64,000 nucleotides of DNA from Prinia subflava (taxonomy: Eukaryota; Chordata; Aves; Passeriformes; Cisticolidae), in contig NC_086254.1 of the NCBI RefSeq assembly GCF_021018805.1, positions 1,054,001-1,118,000 on the forward strand, read 5' to 3'. This document shows, one piece after another, positions 44,435 through 54,615 of this stretch. The position numbers and the translations under genes were made by a program. The notes beneath the pieces are model-generated. The model was not told the DNA's origin, did no database searches, and worked only from the letters and a program-made list of their open reading frames with translations. Position 1 is the first letter of the stretch. Every line of letters begins with the position of its first letter.

Positions 44435-44640
44435 AATCCCAGGATGGTTGGGGTTGGAAGGGACCTCAGAGGGATCCAGTGCCAGCCCTGCCATGGGAAC
44501 ACCTTCCACTGTCCCAGGGTGCTCCAGGCCCCATCCAGCCTGGCCTTGGCCACTGCCAGGGCTGAGACAGCCACAGCTGCTCTGTGCCACCCTCCCATCC
44601 CCCCCAGCACCCTCATCCATCCTTTTTGTGGCTGCAGGAG
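44435..44640 (-). mobile_element. CR1 LINE 3' end
   Basis: Begins with the reverse complement of a CR1 3' end ('aatcccaggatggttggggt', 'tggaagggacctcagaggga'), then 'tccagtgccagccctgccat', 'gggaacaccttccactgtcc' and 'cagcctggccttggccactg'. It is cut after about 200 bases. Confidence 0.9.
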
Positions 44641-47449
44641 GGGACCAAGGCTGGCAGCCTGGCCTGTGTCCTCAGCCCGCTGCAGCACCGCTGGCTCGCC
44701 CCCGGCCCAAAGAACTCTCTGGTCCATAAATCCATAGCCTGAGCTGGCAGCTCCAATAAAAGCTGTGCCCAAGGATCATCAATCCTGGAGCAGAGCTCAC
44801 CCAGCAGTGATTTAATCTCAATATTCTCTTCTGAAACGTGCTAATTAAACTCCAGGAGAAAGCATCGAGTGCAGAAGTGAGGTGGAGGAAAAGGAAAAAT
44901 AAAAGTTTCTCCTGGAATAATTAAGCACTATTAAAACATGAAAATCCACGCTGGGGAGCAATTGTACTCGTTCCACCAAGTTTTATCAGAAATAAAGGGG
45001 TGGAATTCAGCAATACCGAAAATGTGAGCTGTGAGGTGGAAAAACTCTCCCACTCGTGGGAGCCATCAGGGTGGGAAAGGGTCCTGAGCCCTCCCTGGGC
45101 AGGGGGACGGTGGGTGTTGCCCAGGACATTCCAACCTGGAGCGGGCAGAGCCCCCTCCCAGCACTGTGGGGAAGGCAGGACTGCAGACCTCTCCCCTCCA
45201 AAGACATTCCCAATTTTCTGGGGTTTTCATTCCAGAGCATCATCCCTATCAGAGCAAAACTCTAATCCCATCAAGGCCTTTCTTCTCTGAGGGTCCTCGA
45301 AGTTTGGCCCTCCAGGCCTCACATCTGGCTCAAAGGGATTTCTTGAAGCCCCGCAGCTCTCCTGGAGCCACAGCCTGGCTGTCCCTGCCTGTCCTTGGAC
45401 ACCCAAGTGATCACTGCTGGATCGGCGGCGCTCTCACCCCGCGCTGGGCTGCAGACCCTACACAAAGACCCTGCCCTGCCCCGGTGGCTCTGCTGGGTGG
45501 GCCCCACGGGAGGAGCCTGCCTGGAGAGCACAGCTCAGCTCGATGGTGAATTCCAGCCAGTGCTGATCCCTCGTGGCTGCAGCGCCGGCCCTGCTGGCAG
45601 TGCCAGTCCCCAGCCTGCCCTGCTGCCATCATTCCCTTTGTCACTTTAGGGTTTCATTGGCTCTGGCTGCATCATTTCCAGGAGTGCATTCCAAACATCC
45701 CGCGATGGATTCCCGAGGGAGCCCCATCCTTCTGGAGAGCTCCATCCCAGCTCACTCCCTCAGCCCCAGGAGGTGTTGCCCAGGACACCTGAAAACCAGA
45801 GGGTGTGGAGTGATCAACTCTGTGTTTTAACAAAGCAAAAAGGGAGAAGAGCCATGGGCTGCTCTCATTCGTGTGGACACAATCTGGAGATATTCTGGAT
45901 CTATTTAGGGATTAATGAGGACTTGGTCTTTTCACATTTTTTTTTTTAATAATAAATATATCAGCCTAATGGATTTTCCAGCTACTGTTTTCAGCCATGA
46001 AGGTTGGAACCTTTTTGGTTAATGTTTTCCAGAGCTGAAGGAAAGGAAATTAGCTAAAGGCAGGGAATAACTTTCCCAAATGAGGAGTTTTGCCCCCATT
46101 TACTCACATTGGCAGCCCAAACAGAGATGAGGGAGCTGCAGGTGAAAGTTTTCTGATGGATCAAGGGAGAAAAATAGGAACTAAAAGTAAAAGGATGAGG
46201 AGATTCATCTGCATCTCACTCTGATAGAACAACATTTGGTGCCATCACCACATGGCACCACAGCTTCCACAGCTGGTGCTGAGGGCCTTGCTCCTGGAGC
46301 AGGGATTATCTTCTCACAGAACACAGGAATGCAAATAACTTCATAAAAATGATCAAACTGCGGGATGTAGCCCAGCCCTCGTGGTTTATAAGGGCCTTGG
46401 AGCATGGCTAAATTCCTGAATCTCCATGCAGGCAGTGTCCAGGCAGTGGGAGGGGCAGTGGGATGCAGAAATCTCCCCCTGGGGCAGGACAGATGAGCTG
46501 GTGAAGCAAAAAGAGTTGAATGTCAATGGATATGGGGTTTATATGGGGTTTCTCTGCATAGGAAGCAGAGAGAGCCAAAATCCCTCTGCCCCAGCTCCTG
46601 AGCTGCAGATCATGTTCCTTCTGATCCCAGGAAAATCCCAGTGTGGGGAACACAGTGACCCACAAGGCTGAAGGGAAGGAGACAGGAAGGATTTTACATC
46701 AGAAAAGTACAAGGGAGACAAGATGTGAATTAAAAGACCTCTGAGCCCTAAAATCGACACTCTGCAGGCTTTGTTTGATGCGCACACGGCTGTGGGAGTG
46801 TTGCTGGAGATGACAGGTGTCTCTCCAGGCTGTTTTCCAGATCCTATTGAGGCAGTTTGAGCTGTGTTGGGCTCCCATCAGAGCCTCTCCTGCAGTCAGC
46901 TGCTGTCACCAGCACAACATCTCTGCTTGCTTTCAGCCCAAATTGGTTTCAGTCAAACTTCCCCTGCTGGAAGCATCCTGGCCCAGCTGTCCCCGAGGGG
47001 TCAGGGGCTGTGCTGGTGCCAGGCAGTGATCCAAGGACTGTGTGCCTCAGGAGCATTCCAACAGGGAGCTGGGGAGCCAAGCAAGCTCCACTGAGTGCTG
47101 CTACCAGCTGAAGGTGACTGCAGCAGGGAAAGGGGGGACATTTGGCCGGAGAAGGGCACTCCTGCAGGCACTTCCTCCTTCCCAGTGCAGAAATCCAGGG
47201 TTCCTGGATCACTGATCTCTCTGCTCTCCTCTTCTGCCTCCAGCATCCGGTGGGGTCAGGCAGGCTGAGGGCCCTGGCTGCAGGGAAAAGCAGTTTGTGC
47301 CCACAGAGCACAGGACACACCTGCAGATGTGGGATCTTCTCCTCCAGTGCTACTGGCCAAGGAGTCCAAGACCATTCTGGCCAATATCAGCAGTGGTGTG
47401 GCCAGCTGGACTGGGGCAGTGAGGGCAGGGATTGTCCCCTGTGCGGGCC
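44641..47449. other. Intronic unique sequence with AT-rich islands
   Basis: No gene is recognised. AT-rich, non-repetitive islands lie at 44800-45000 (with CGTGCTAATTAAACTCC) and 45890-46080 (with a T-run and AATAATAAATATATC). Either may be regulatory, but only composition supports this. Confidence 0.4.
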
Positions 47450-47938
47450 CTGCTGGGGCACCTCCAGTCCTGGGGACAATTTTGGGCCTCTCACAATGTA
47501 GACCCTGAGGGGCTGGAGCACATCCAGGGAAGGGAACAGAGCTGGGCAGGGTCTGGAGCCCCAGGAACAGCTGACGGAGCTGGGAAAGGGACTCAGCCTG
47601 GAGAAAAGGAGGCTCAGGGGGACCTTGTGGCTCTGCACAGCTCGTGACAGGAGGGGACAGCCAGGGGGGTCGGGCTCTGCTCCCAGAGAACAGGGACAGG
47701 AGGAGAGGGAATGGCCTCAGGCTGGGCCAGGGGAGGTTTAGATTTGGATATTGGGTAAATTTCTCCACGGAAAGGGTGGTCAGGAACTGGAAGGAGCTGC
47801 CCAGGGAGGCTTGGAGTGCCCATCCCTGGAGGCATCGATGGAGGTGGCACCTGGGGACAGGGGTCAGTGGTGGGCTTGGCAGTGCCAGGGCAATGGCTGG
47901 ACTTGATCCTGGAGGTCTTTTCCAACCAACGATTCTAA
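47450..47938 (+). mobile_element. CR1 LINE 3' fragment, best-preserved copy
   Basis: Nearly 490 bases of plus-strand CR1 are colinear with the family. They include 'ggagctgggaaagggactca', 'gcctggagaaaaggaggctc', 'gctctgctcccagagaacag', 'ggaatggcctcaggctgggc', 'caggggaggtttagatttgg', 'atattgggtaaatttctcca', 'ggagctgcccagggaggctt' and 'ggacttgatcctggaggtct' with 'tttccaaccaacgattct'. It stops just before the CpG island. Confidence 0.95.
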
Positions 47939-48299
47939 AAAAGGAACTGGCGGCTTAACCCCTCTCTCTGCCAGAAGGAGACCTGGAGACACAACTTCCA
48001 GAGGGGCTGAGCCCCACGGGCGCGGGTCCCTCCCGGCGCTGGATTCATCGGGGCCGTGCCCTTGGCGGGGGCTGGGGCGGCGGGGCCGGAGCCGCTCCCT
48101 GCGCGCAGCATCCGCGCCTGGGCTGGAGGATGGGGAGGAGGGGGCGGCCGGCGGGGAGGCACGGCGAGGAAGGGGTTAGCGGGGGCCGCGGCGCAGGGCT
48201 GGCGGCGGAGGGTGGTCCCTGGCCGGGCCGGGGGAGCGCGGCGCGGCGCGGCGGGGCTCGGGCTGCGCTCGGGGCTGCGGGGGCCATGGGGCGCTGAGC

Positions 48300-48578
48300 C
48301 GGGGCTGCCGCGCCGCGCCGCTCTCCTCCTCCTCCTCCAGCATCGCCTCCTTTCAGTCCAGTTCTTCGCTTGTTTGATTTGATTTCATCCCTTCGCTTGT
48401 TTTTTTTATATTTTTTTTCTCTCTCTCCGCCATCCCCACCGCCCAGATCTCTCTGTGCCTCCTCCCTCCATCCTCCTCTGAATAACTCGTCTGGGAGCGA
48501 TCTGGAGGGGCGGGGGGGGGGGGGGGGGACACAGTGGCACCGAGCAAACCTGTGGCGGAGGAGCCGGCTGGTGGAGAG
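48300..48578 (+). other. Candidate non-coding first exon
   Basis: The right end is set by the donor GTGAGT at 48579. The left end is arbitrary, because I see no TATA box in this CpG island. The interval has no useful ATG frame of its own that would enter the next exon in phase 2, so it would act as 5' UTR. Confidence 0.35.
48512..48528 (+). repeat. Run of 17 G
   Basis: An uninterrupted poly(G) run lies inside the candidate first exon. It could form a G-quadruplex in DNA or in a 5' UTR, and it is a likely site of sequencing or assembly length error. Confidence 0.95.
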
Positions 48579-48930
48579 GTGAGTGAGGAGGTGGCGAAGG
48601 ATGGGGAGCTCGGGCTGCCCCCCGGCCGGGCTGGGACGGAGGGGAGGGCTCGGAGGGAGCCGGCTGCGCGATGGCAGCGCCCTCCCCTCCCCGGCTCGGG
48701 GGCACCGCAGCTCCACGGGGAACCTGTTGGGGCTTCAACCAACGCTGCCAGCCGGCTCAGACGGGCCGGCAGCCGAGCGATCCCCGCGGGGGGAGCCGCG
48801 GGTGGCCGTGGGGTGCGCGGAGGGTTGCTCGGGATGCTCATCCCCTCCCCTCGGTCCCCAGCCCCGCGGAGCCGCGGCCGTGCCCCCGGGCCCCCGGTGT
48901 GGCTGTGGGAGCTCACACGCGTGTTTGTGG

Positions 48931-51179
48931 AGTTGCCATGGAGCGGCACAACAGCACTTTGGCTGCCCAGAAAACCTTTTTCATTCGTTTCCTGGCCCCC
49001 CGCTCGTTCGTACCGGGTGATGTAATGAGAGCTCGGTGTCTATGCAGAGTCCTGCTCTCGGGGCTTGGACACGGGTGGAGATCCCAGATCCCGGAGCAGA
49101 GCGAGCATCCGCCATCTGTTTGAATGGATGGGTCCTAATGAATCTGTCAAACCCAACAAATGCACTCGACGGAGGAATTTGGCCCCGAACACCTCCTGAT
49201 GCCGCTGTCGGCAGCCAGAATGCTCCCGAGCAGAGCCGTGCCCGTGCCGCGCTGCCCGCTCGGAGCCGTGCTGAGCGCAGCCCCGGCTGATTTCAGCTCA
49301 TTCCATCACCAGGTCCCACACCTGATCTGCAGCTCTCGCCTCCTGCTGCCCCCCTGGAGCAGCCCCAGGGCTGCAGCGGGGAGGGCAGAGCTGCCGGGCT
49401 GTGCCGGCCCCTGGCTCAGCTGTTCCGCGGTTACTCAGCAGCTCCTCAGCCCTTTCCCACCCACCAAGTTTTGCTGTTTTCCGTGGAGTAGCTGCCTCCC
49501 CCTCAGCGCCGTGCTGCGCTGGTCCGCGGGCGCCTGGCGAGCCGTGTCCCCTCCCGGTGGCTTTGGGAGTGTTGGAAGTCCTCGGGATACGGATGGGCTG
49601 CACCGGGAGATGAGAGCGGGACGGGCGCTGCGGTGGGAGCGGCTCCCCGGGCTCTGGGTACCGGAGGAGAGGTGTGTGATCCTGGGTGGCTCCAAGGGCT
49701 CGCTGGACTACAGGAGGAGCTTCCCGCAGCCTGGGAAATGGAATTTGCCCGTTGTTGAGCTGTAGAATAGCTGCACAAGGCCGGCACCGGCACAGGACTG
49801 GAGCGCCCAGGGTGCTGGCATCACGTAGGCAGCTGCCACCGAAATGACACACTTGATTGAAGGCCAAAAGAACCCAATACGTAACTGCTGTGATTAAGCT
49901 CCATATGATGCCTCAGAGCAAGTAAAAACCCCTCCTTCATCTCATCTTGCTTGTAACGAGACAGCCGTTGCAGGGATCTCATTTGGGTCATGTTGTGGCT
50001 TTTGGGGGATTTTGGGGGGGTCGTTTTGGGTCGCGTTGTTTCTGCTTCTGGCTGTACACACCCATGACCTGCAGCAGTCTGCACCCCCGCGATGCCCCCT
50101 GAGAGCCTGGGGCTGTAGGTGTGCTGCTAGCTGGGAATACAAATCCGAGCAGGTAAGAGCTCCCGGTGCCATTTCTTTACCAGGGAATTTTCCAGCTGGC
50201 TTCCCGTGGGTCTCTGCATGCTCCCTTTCCCCCGGAATGCATGTGTGGGACTCTGTTCCCGGGAAGGGTTTGCCAGGGAACCTTCATCCTTTCAGTTTGG
50301 GGAGTCTCGGTGGATGCTCGGCTGTTTCCTCAGGGGATGCGCTGAACCTGTAGCCAAATCCTCTCTGCACTGCACCTGTGGATAAAGGCTCTGCCCGGAG
50401 GGGTCTGCATGGCTTGGGACAGAATCCCGTCGGGAAGTGAGGGACTGCAGCCAGGTCCTGCTCGGGGGGAGCTCCCAGGGGCTGTCAGGGCTGCAGGGTC
50501 TGTCCTGCAGGAGCTGCGTTCGGGTCCTCGACTCCTCGGGAGTGTGCAGAGCTCGGCTGATGCTCTCGGCCTCCCCTTAAGTTCTCGGGGCAGGGGTTTG
50601 GTCCTGGGAGCAGAAGGATTTCAGCAGGGAACAAAAGCACTTTGAGAGCAGCTCTCTGCCTTCAAGCCACAGGGCAGAACTTGGCTTGCAAAGAGAAAAA
50701 AAACCCAAGGCAAAACAGAGCAAAAGGCACGAAGGGTAATTTAACCCAAGTCTCTTTCCCTGCCTGCCTCAGCCGTGTGGGGAGCAGGGCTGAGCCTCCT
50801 TGTCACCCGCTCCCCCTCCCCGGCTGCATTTCCATGCAGGTTCTGTCCAGTCGCCATGGGCTGGAGGGTTCTGCTGGTGCAGCCGAGCCCTTCCACACCA
50901 CGGCAGCTCTGTGACTACAGATGGGTTTAGAAACAGCATTTTGGTGGCTGCTTGTCCCAGCGTTCCTGCCCCAGCCCGGGTACATTTCGATGGTTGGTCC
51001 CATGCGGCTCCCTCTGCTCCAGGAACGTTGCCCCTCTAAGTTCAAAGCATTGCAACTTTCTCGTCGTATTTCTTTTGAAATGTTCTAAGGAAAATCATGG
51101 CTTGACCCATGCAGTGATGGTGCTGTGCATGTTTTGCCTTCCAGAGTTGTGGTAAACTGAGCAAAAGGCACATTGAGAA
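48931..51179. other. Intronic sequence downstream of CpG island
   Basis: CG dinucleotides remain common to about 49700. A unique AT-richer stretch at 49840-49970 (AATACGTAACTGCTGTGATTA) may be conserved. A donor-like CAG|GTAAGA at 50153 with a pyrimidine-rich acceptor upstream is noted separately. No homologous exon is recognised. Confidence 0.45.
50068..50152 (+). other. Candidate small non-coding exon (speculative)
   Basis: A pyrimidine-rich stretch ending in CTGCAG (about 50062-50067) could be an acceptor, and GCAG|GTAAGAG at 50153 is a near-perfect donor. The enclosed 85 bases contain stops in the frames I checked, so at most this is a 5' UTR exon of CALN1. It rests on splice-site appearance alone. 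Confidence 0.15.
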
Positions 51180-51790
51180 ACTCCTTGGACTAGAAATATC
51201 CTCCACCATCTTTTTAGATTTGTGCTCATAGAGCTTTTATTGATTTGGGATGAAATATGGCAGGCAATCTATGAGGAGATGCAAATTCAAACAGGCAGGG
51301 CCTTTTCAGAAAATGCTGGCAGTGTCAGAAGGGTCTGGGAGTGTTCATTGTAGCCAGGTGCCTTCCTGAGGTGAACTGAGAGGGTTTTTTAATGTTGTGT
51401 AGAAAGATCAAGTCGGTTTCATCCAGTTCATACAGTCCCCAGCTAATGATGTACTGGGAATTGATCATATGGAGGAGCTTTGCAAGGCTAGGGAGGCATT
51501 AATTGTGTTTTTAACCTGTGAATGTGGTTAGTGTTAAAAGTGTGAGGCAGAAACTCAAGTAAATCTGGGTATTATGCAATAGTTCTTGGGCTATCATGAA
51601 AAGAGGGCAATAGCAACAAACTGGTTTATAGGTCTGCTCTTAATTAACTGTAGCCTCCTTTGATAAAAGCACTAACATGTGAAAATGGTTCTCGGAATAA
51701 AGACATTAAGCAGTGGTAATAAAAGCCACAGTCTGAATTTAGTCTGTTGAACCTGGAGTCCATGGGCAGGACCTGGAAAAGGTAAAGAAA
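51180..51790. promoter_or_regulatory. Candidate conserved non-coding block
   Basis: Six hundred bases of complex AT-rich unique sequence without repeats or open frames contrast with the neighbours. They include GGCATTAATTGTG, TCTTAATTAACTGTAG and TTTGATAAAAGCACTAACATG. The even, non-simple composition is what I expect from a long conserved enhancer. Confidence 0.4.
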
Positions 51791-51904
51791 TTCAGTGTGT
51801 CATTCTAAAAGTGCCCTCTCATTCCTTGAACTTAACATCAGCTTGTGGAGGCTTGCTGGGCATCCTCGCATTTGCATTTTTACAGCAGGTGAAAAGCAAA
51901 CCTG

Positions 51905-52012
51905 AAATATCTGCACTGAATTCTGTCCTTAGGTCTGCCCCTCAAACATCTGCACTGCTGCCCTCGGGTCTGTCCCTCAAACATCTGCACTGCTGCCCTT
52001 GGGTCTGCCCTA
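51905..52012 (+). repeat. 35-bp tandem repeat
   Basis: Two full units start at 51932 and 51967 ('ggtctg.ccctcaaacatct', 'gcactgctgccct.g'), with partial units on both sides (51905 and 52002). There is one mismatch between full copies in the first 30 bases. Confidence 0.9.
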
Positions 52013-54349
52013 GCTGGGGCTTCCAGGCCCCTTTTAGAACCTGGACCTTTCCTGGACCTCACTTTCCCAGGCATTATCCAGCCATTTCACCTGGCTGGAG
52101 AGGTCGGACCTGTGCCTGAGCCATTCCCTGCTGTGCTGGCATCTCTGCAGGTTTGGTGGCTGTCCCTGGGGTGGGAACACTGCCCAGTGGGAGGACAGGG
52201 CCCATGGGGCTCATCTCTGAACCCTAGCAGTGCAGTGATACCTGGGGGAGCCTGGTGGAGGTGCTGGTTTGGGGCTCTCTGGTCCATCCCTTTTCCTCAC
52301 CCGCCTGTATTTCCATGCCTTTGCTTGAAGTTCTTCCTTGCAGCAGAGGCTGGGATGCTCAGGAATGCAGGAAGGTTAAAATGGGGCTGCTTTGCCTTTG
52401 AACAGGGCCAGTGGGGTCTGGGTGCGAGCAATGGGGTCTGCCCGGGGGCCGTGGGTGTCCTGGTGTGGCTGGCACAGGTGACAGCAGGGAGAAGGTCTGT
52501 GTGCATCTCATTTCCTTGGGATCTCTGTCTCCTGCCTGCTGGAATGTCAAAGCAGAATGTGAGCCAGCCCGAGGAGCCGGAATGCGTTCGGTGGCGGGAA
52601 GGGCTCCGCCGATGTCCTGCACAAATCCGGGTTGGATTCGGGTTTGTTTCATCCCTTCCCAGCCCGGTCCCCAGGGTTTGTGCTGTGCTCCTGCCCGGGG
52701 GCTGTTCCTGCAGGGCTCAGGAGGGCAGAGACTCCCAGAGCTCAGGAGCTGCAGGGCTGAGGATGCTCTGTCCCCTCAGGGTGTGCAGGGCTCAGCTGCC
52801 TGCAGACACCTCCTGCCCAGCCTCGGGCACACAGAGGAGGGAACCTGGCCCGGGTGAGCCGTGCTGGTGCTCCCAGCCTGTCCCAGGAGGTGCTGCTACC
52901 TCCAGGGATGCTGTGGTGGTGTCCCACGGGCAGAGCTGGGATACCTGCACGTGTCTGTGCTGCTAATTAGCAAATGGCCCCAAGGGCTTGGGGACGTGTC
53001 TAAAGGCTCCCGAGGATGTCACAGTGAAGTGTTCCTTGGGGTCTATTTATTCATTCAGCCTCAGAGGCTCTGCTCTGACCCCTTTTAAAAGCAGCACTCA
53101 AGGAGAAATTGAGAAATGGCCTCTCTCCTTTCCCCCCGAATATCCCTGACCTCTCCAGGGCAGCCACTTCTCCACAAGAGCTCTCAGCACATCAACCCTT
53201 AGACAAATGAGATTCCAAAGAGAGTCAGCCCTGAGATCAACCCTGCCAGGTATTGAGGCTGGGAAGAGCCAGCCCGAGAGCAAATCCCAGAAAAAACAAG
53301 AAAATTAGGTCTCTGTAACTGTTTCCAATTATCCAGTGCTGTTGGTTCTCCTGGTGTTTCAGGAAGAAACATGGAAATCTCTCAGGGTCGAGCTTGTTTA
53401 CAGAGTGCTTGTGGGTTTCAGGCCCAGCCAGCATCAGATTCCTCTGGTACGTTCCCTTCAAATAAAGGCTGAAATAAAAATAAGGATGCTGTAATTTGTG
53501 CCACCCCGAGAGCTCAACACTGCTCCAGCAGGAAATGATCACTGGGGTTCCTGGAACAGCTTTACTGAAATATTCCAAGGAGCAGGAGCTTGCAGGGAAA
53601 GCAGCACAGACTGACCCTGCTCTCCCTGATAGGATCTGGTGTGTGGGGAATTAAGAAAGATGAGGTGCTCCAGCATGGGCTGGGGCCAGGGAGAGCTCCA
53701 GAGCTGTGCAGCCCCCCCGGGTCAGGGGTGTGGCCCTTGGAAAAAGCCCATTCCCAGTGACTGCTGTGTGTGGGGTCACTGGGATCCTCCGGCCACAGGC
53801 AGGGGGTGATGTTAAACTGCTGCTCCGAGGGGATGGAGGGAGGGATGGACACACAGACCACCTCTGGCAGCAGTGCTGCAAGGCCTGTGTGTCCAAGGCA
53901 GCTGGCACCCCTGGTTTCAGCAGGAGTGGAGCCACTGGCACAACAGTCCCTGCACCCTTTGTCACCACAGCCCATTCCTGGCTGTGACAACCAGCCTGGT
54001 GGCTCTGGACACTCTGGTGGGCACAGGTCTCCCTTGGGTCTGCTCACCCTCTCCCAGCAGCCTGGGATCCTCTTGGCATCCCCTTGAATCTGGGCTGTTG
54101 TGTTTAGGGACACTGCCCCAAGGAAGCTGCTGGCCCTGGACGTTTGCAGGGGAAGTGCTGGGAGTGGATCTTGGTTGGAATCTCACACCACAATCCACCC
54201 CAGTTTATATGAAATTATTTTAGTGTTGGGGTTGCCCTTGTCTCTAGTTCCCTTCTGCTCAGTTCTGTGTGTTGGTAGCTCCAGTACTCCCAGCTCCCAG
54301 GGAATTTTCTGTAGGAATCATCAGCCATTGCTTTAAAAAGTAACCCTCA
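52013..54349. other. Intronic unique sequence
   Basis: No exon or repeat family is recognised. A 284-codon open frame (52112-52966, plus) has a composition typical of GC-rich non-coding DNA, with no domain or splice context. Confidence 0.5.
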
Positions 54350-54615
54350 CCAGATGTCCCAAAGCCTCCTTTAAAGACGAGGTCTGACAGAAGTCAGATT
54401 TATTGGGAGCAATTAATTGTCCTGCTAAGAGCCCTCAATGTTTTGGCATTTCATTAATAAGACGTAATCAACCACCAGGCTATTTGGAGTGTGTTACTCT
54501 GTCAAATCCGCTGTTAATTGTCATTATTTGATAGATTTCATGTTTATAATTACTGGTGTGTGACGCAGGGTGTGCTGTGAATAATCCATTGTGTATTGTT
54601 TTGTGAACCAGGGTG
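54350..54615. promoter_or_regulatory. Candidate homeodomain-rich conserved element
   Basis: The block contains the perfect palindrome CAATTAATTG (54410-54419), TTTCATTAATAAGACGTAATC, TGTTAATTGTCATTATTTG and GTTTATAATTACTGG within 160 bases. Paired and overlapping TAAT cores of this kind are bound by homeodomain and POU factors. It is unique and non-coding. Confidence 0.4.

Larger units (their letters stand above)
47990..48930 (+). promoter_or_regulatory. Strong intronic CpG island, candidate CALN1 promoter
   Basis: This is the most CpG-dense stretch in the window, especially 48050-48310 and 48640-48900. A pyrimidine-rich leader-like stretch (48350-48480), a G-run and a strong donor GAGAG|GTGAGT (GT at 48579-48580) follow in the order expected of a non-coding first exon. 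Spliced to 62186, such an exon would deliver a transcript whose first in-frame start is ATG 62193, giving the short 219-residue form of calneuron-1. Transcription is inferred, not shown. Confidence 0.5.

Noticed and set aside
52112..52966. 284-codon plus-strand open frame in the CALN1 intron
   Set aside because: No family resemblance, cysteine/glycine/tryptophan content typical of GC-rich non-coding sequence, and no supporting splice or promoter signals.
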